DNA of 5,138 nucleotides, taken from positions 1 to 5,138 of the forward strand of contig CALGBJ010000068.1 in assembly GCA_937877385.1 (NCBI GenBank), in the 5' to 3' direction. The position numbers were made by a program, and so were the translations under genes. The notes below the pieces were generated by a model. The model was not told the origin of the DNA and did not search any database. It was given only the letters and a program-made list of their open reading frames with translations. The DNA is from an uncultured bacterium. Lineage in GTDB: Bacteria > Patescibacteriota > Minisyncoccia > UBA6257 > JAGGUH01. Positions 4,576 through 5,138 of the stretch are shown in pieces (position 1 is the first letter of the stretch; each line of letters begins with the position of its first letter).

Positions 4576-4833
4576 ATGAAAAAAACAAAGAAAGGAATTA
4601 AAAAAGAAGTTTTTAACTATACTGTTATTTTTGAACCTGCAAAGGAAGGCGGTTTTGTTGTTTATGTTCCTTCTTTGCCTGGTTGTCATACTCAAGGAGA
4701 AACTTTAGATGAGGCGTATCGTATGGCTGAGGACGCAATTTATGGTTATATTAAAACTCTTCAAGAATTAAAAGAAGAAATTCCCAAAGAAGTTGAGGGT
4801 TCAATAGTGGCTAAAATTCCAATCAAGATTTAA
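4576..4833 (+). CDS. hicB: HicB-family antitoxin
   Basis: An 85-residue antitoxin of a type II toxin-antitoxin pair. It binds and inactivates HicA, the mRNA-cutting partner encoded next to it. The family signature is clear: YTVIFEPAKEGGFVVYVPSLPGCHTQG (15-41) forms the partial RNase-H-like fold, followed by the ETLDEAYRMAEDAIYGYI helix (42-59). The C-terminal helix-turn-helix or ribbon-helix-helix of longer HicB proteins is absent, so self-repression through this protein alone is doubtful. The first 10 residues are very Lys-rich. The start is the ATG placed right after the -10 box, with no Shine-Dalgarno. The stop codon abuts the hicA ATG with no spacer. The antitoxin-first order is the reverse of the classic hicAB layout but is common in other bacteria. 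Confidence 0.92.
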   Translation: MKKTKKGIKKEVFNYTVIFEPAKEGGFVVYVPSLPGCHTQGETLDEAYRMAEDAIYGYIKTLQELKEEIPKEVEGSIVAKIPIKI

Positions 4834-5061
4834 ATGAAATTACCTATAATTAAACCCAGAGAATTAATTAGGGTTTTAGAGAAAAAGGGTTGTATTCTTA
4901 AGCGGCAAACCGGTAGCCACCGGATTTTTTATTATCCTGAAAAACAAAGAATTATTGTTGTGCCTGTTCATGCCAAAGAAATTAAAAAGGGGTTGCTACG
5001 GTCGATTATTAAAGAATTGGATTTATCAACCAAGGAGTTCTTAAATCTACTTAAAAATTAG
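4834..5061 (+). CDS. hicA: HicA-family mRNA interferase toxin
   Basis: A 75-residue toxin with a double-stranded-RNA-binding-like fold. HicA proteins cut mRNA independently of the ribosome until bound by HicB. The motif KRQTGSHRIFYYP (24-35) carries the catalytic His (H29) after the conserved Gly-Ser, and the strand VVPVHAKEIKKGLLRSIIKEL (42-62) matches the family's usual hairpin and last helix. Nothing is truncated, so it should be active. It begins at the base after the hicB stop and has no Shine-Dalgarno, so it relies on coupling to hicB translation, which would favour antitoxin excess. It ends in TAG. No terminator is visible before the window end. Confidence 0.93.
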   Translation: MKLPIIKPRELIRVLEKKGCILKRQTGSHRIFYYPEKQRIIVVPVHAKEIKKGLLRSIIKELDLSTKEFLNLLKN

Positions 5062-5138
5062 ATCTTCCAGCAATTCGGATGGCAGAATTCGGAGGGCAGA
5101 CCTCGCCGGCAATTCATCCCTGCTCCATTTTTGTCCAT
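5062..5138. other. GC-rich tail of unlike composition, possibly the edge of another element
   Basis: About 52% GC (40 of 77 bases) against roughly 30% for the rest of the window. It begins right after the hicA stop and runs to the edge. On the minus strand a frame is open from the edge to a TAA at 5060-5058 (a Met codon falls exactly at 5138, and the peptide contains MNCRRGLPSEFCHPNCW), overlapping the hicA end by 4 nt. No family is recognised, so it may be non-coding repeat sequence. Confidence 0.45.
5072..5099. repeat. Imperfect 14-bp tandem duplication
   Basis: AATTCGGATGGCAG (5072-5085) is followed directly by AATTCGGAGGGCAG (5086-5099), 13 of 14 identical. It lies within the GC-rich tail and may be the start of a longer array beyond the window. 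Confidence 0.7.

Overview
This is a low-GC (roughly 30%) bacterial window with compact genes, standard stop usage (UGA ends the genes at 570-1016 and 2589-3083) and a mix of families often seen together in small-genome candidate-phylum bacteria (Patescibacteria/CPR, Parcubacteria-like): a free-standing four-helix-bundle (S23/IVP) protein, a HicBA pair, an HD phosphohydrolase and a short amidohydrolase. The lineage is an inference from gene content and style. No phylogenetic marker is present.

Left third (1-1047): a minus-strand pair reads out of the window. It comprises a 70-residue zinc-ribbon protein (97-309) and, probably, the first codons of another gene starting at a TTG (11-13). Both are preceded by the same A-rich leader ending in a perfect AAGGAGGTG Shine-Dalgarno. 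Diverging from them is an orphan receiver-like protein (570-1016) with a good sigma70-type promoter, a leader of about 65 nt, a Shine-Dalgarno and a textbook intrinsic terminator (1022-1047). An imperfect dyad (381-411) lies in the divergent spacer.

Middle (1048-3215): a gap of about 340 bp holds a perfect TTGACA, a minus-strand hairpin terminator and two overlapping tiny ORFs, but no convincing gene. Next come an HD-domain phosphohydrolase (1391-2380, minus) and, divergently, the four-helix-bundle protein (2589-3083), which carries an extra C-terminal SHOCT-like tail. Immediately after its stop codon lies an in-phase array of eleven 8-bp repeats (3085-3172).

Right (3216-5138): an S-adenosylhomocysteine/methylthioadenosine-deaminase-type amidohydrolase (3216-4406), two long GC-rich palindromes that differ by compensatory changes (4417-4515), then hicB-hicA (4576-5061), and finally a 77-bp GC-rich stretch (about 52% GC) that may start another element.

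The most coherent unexpected signal concerns gene starts. On the left, genes use strong Shine-Dalgarno sequences. On the right, three genes (HD protein, four-helix bundle, hicB) have -35/-10 promoters with 16-17 bp spacing whose -10 box ends only 6-9 nt before the start codon, which predicts leaderless or near-leaderless mRNAs. No large undescribed system is evident. The best leads are the repeat array attached to the four-helix-bundle gene, its SHOCT-like tail and the covarying palindromes.
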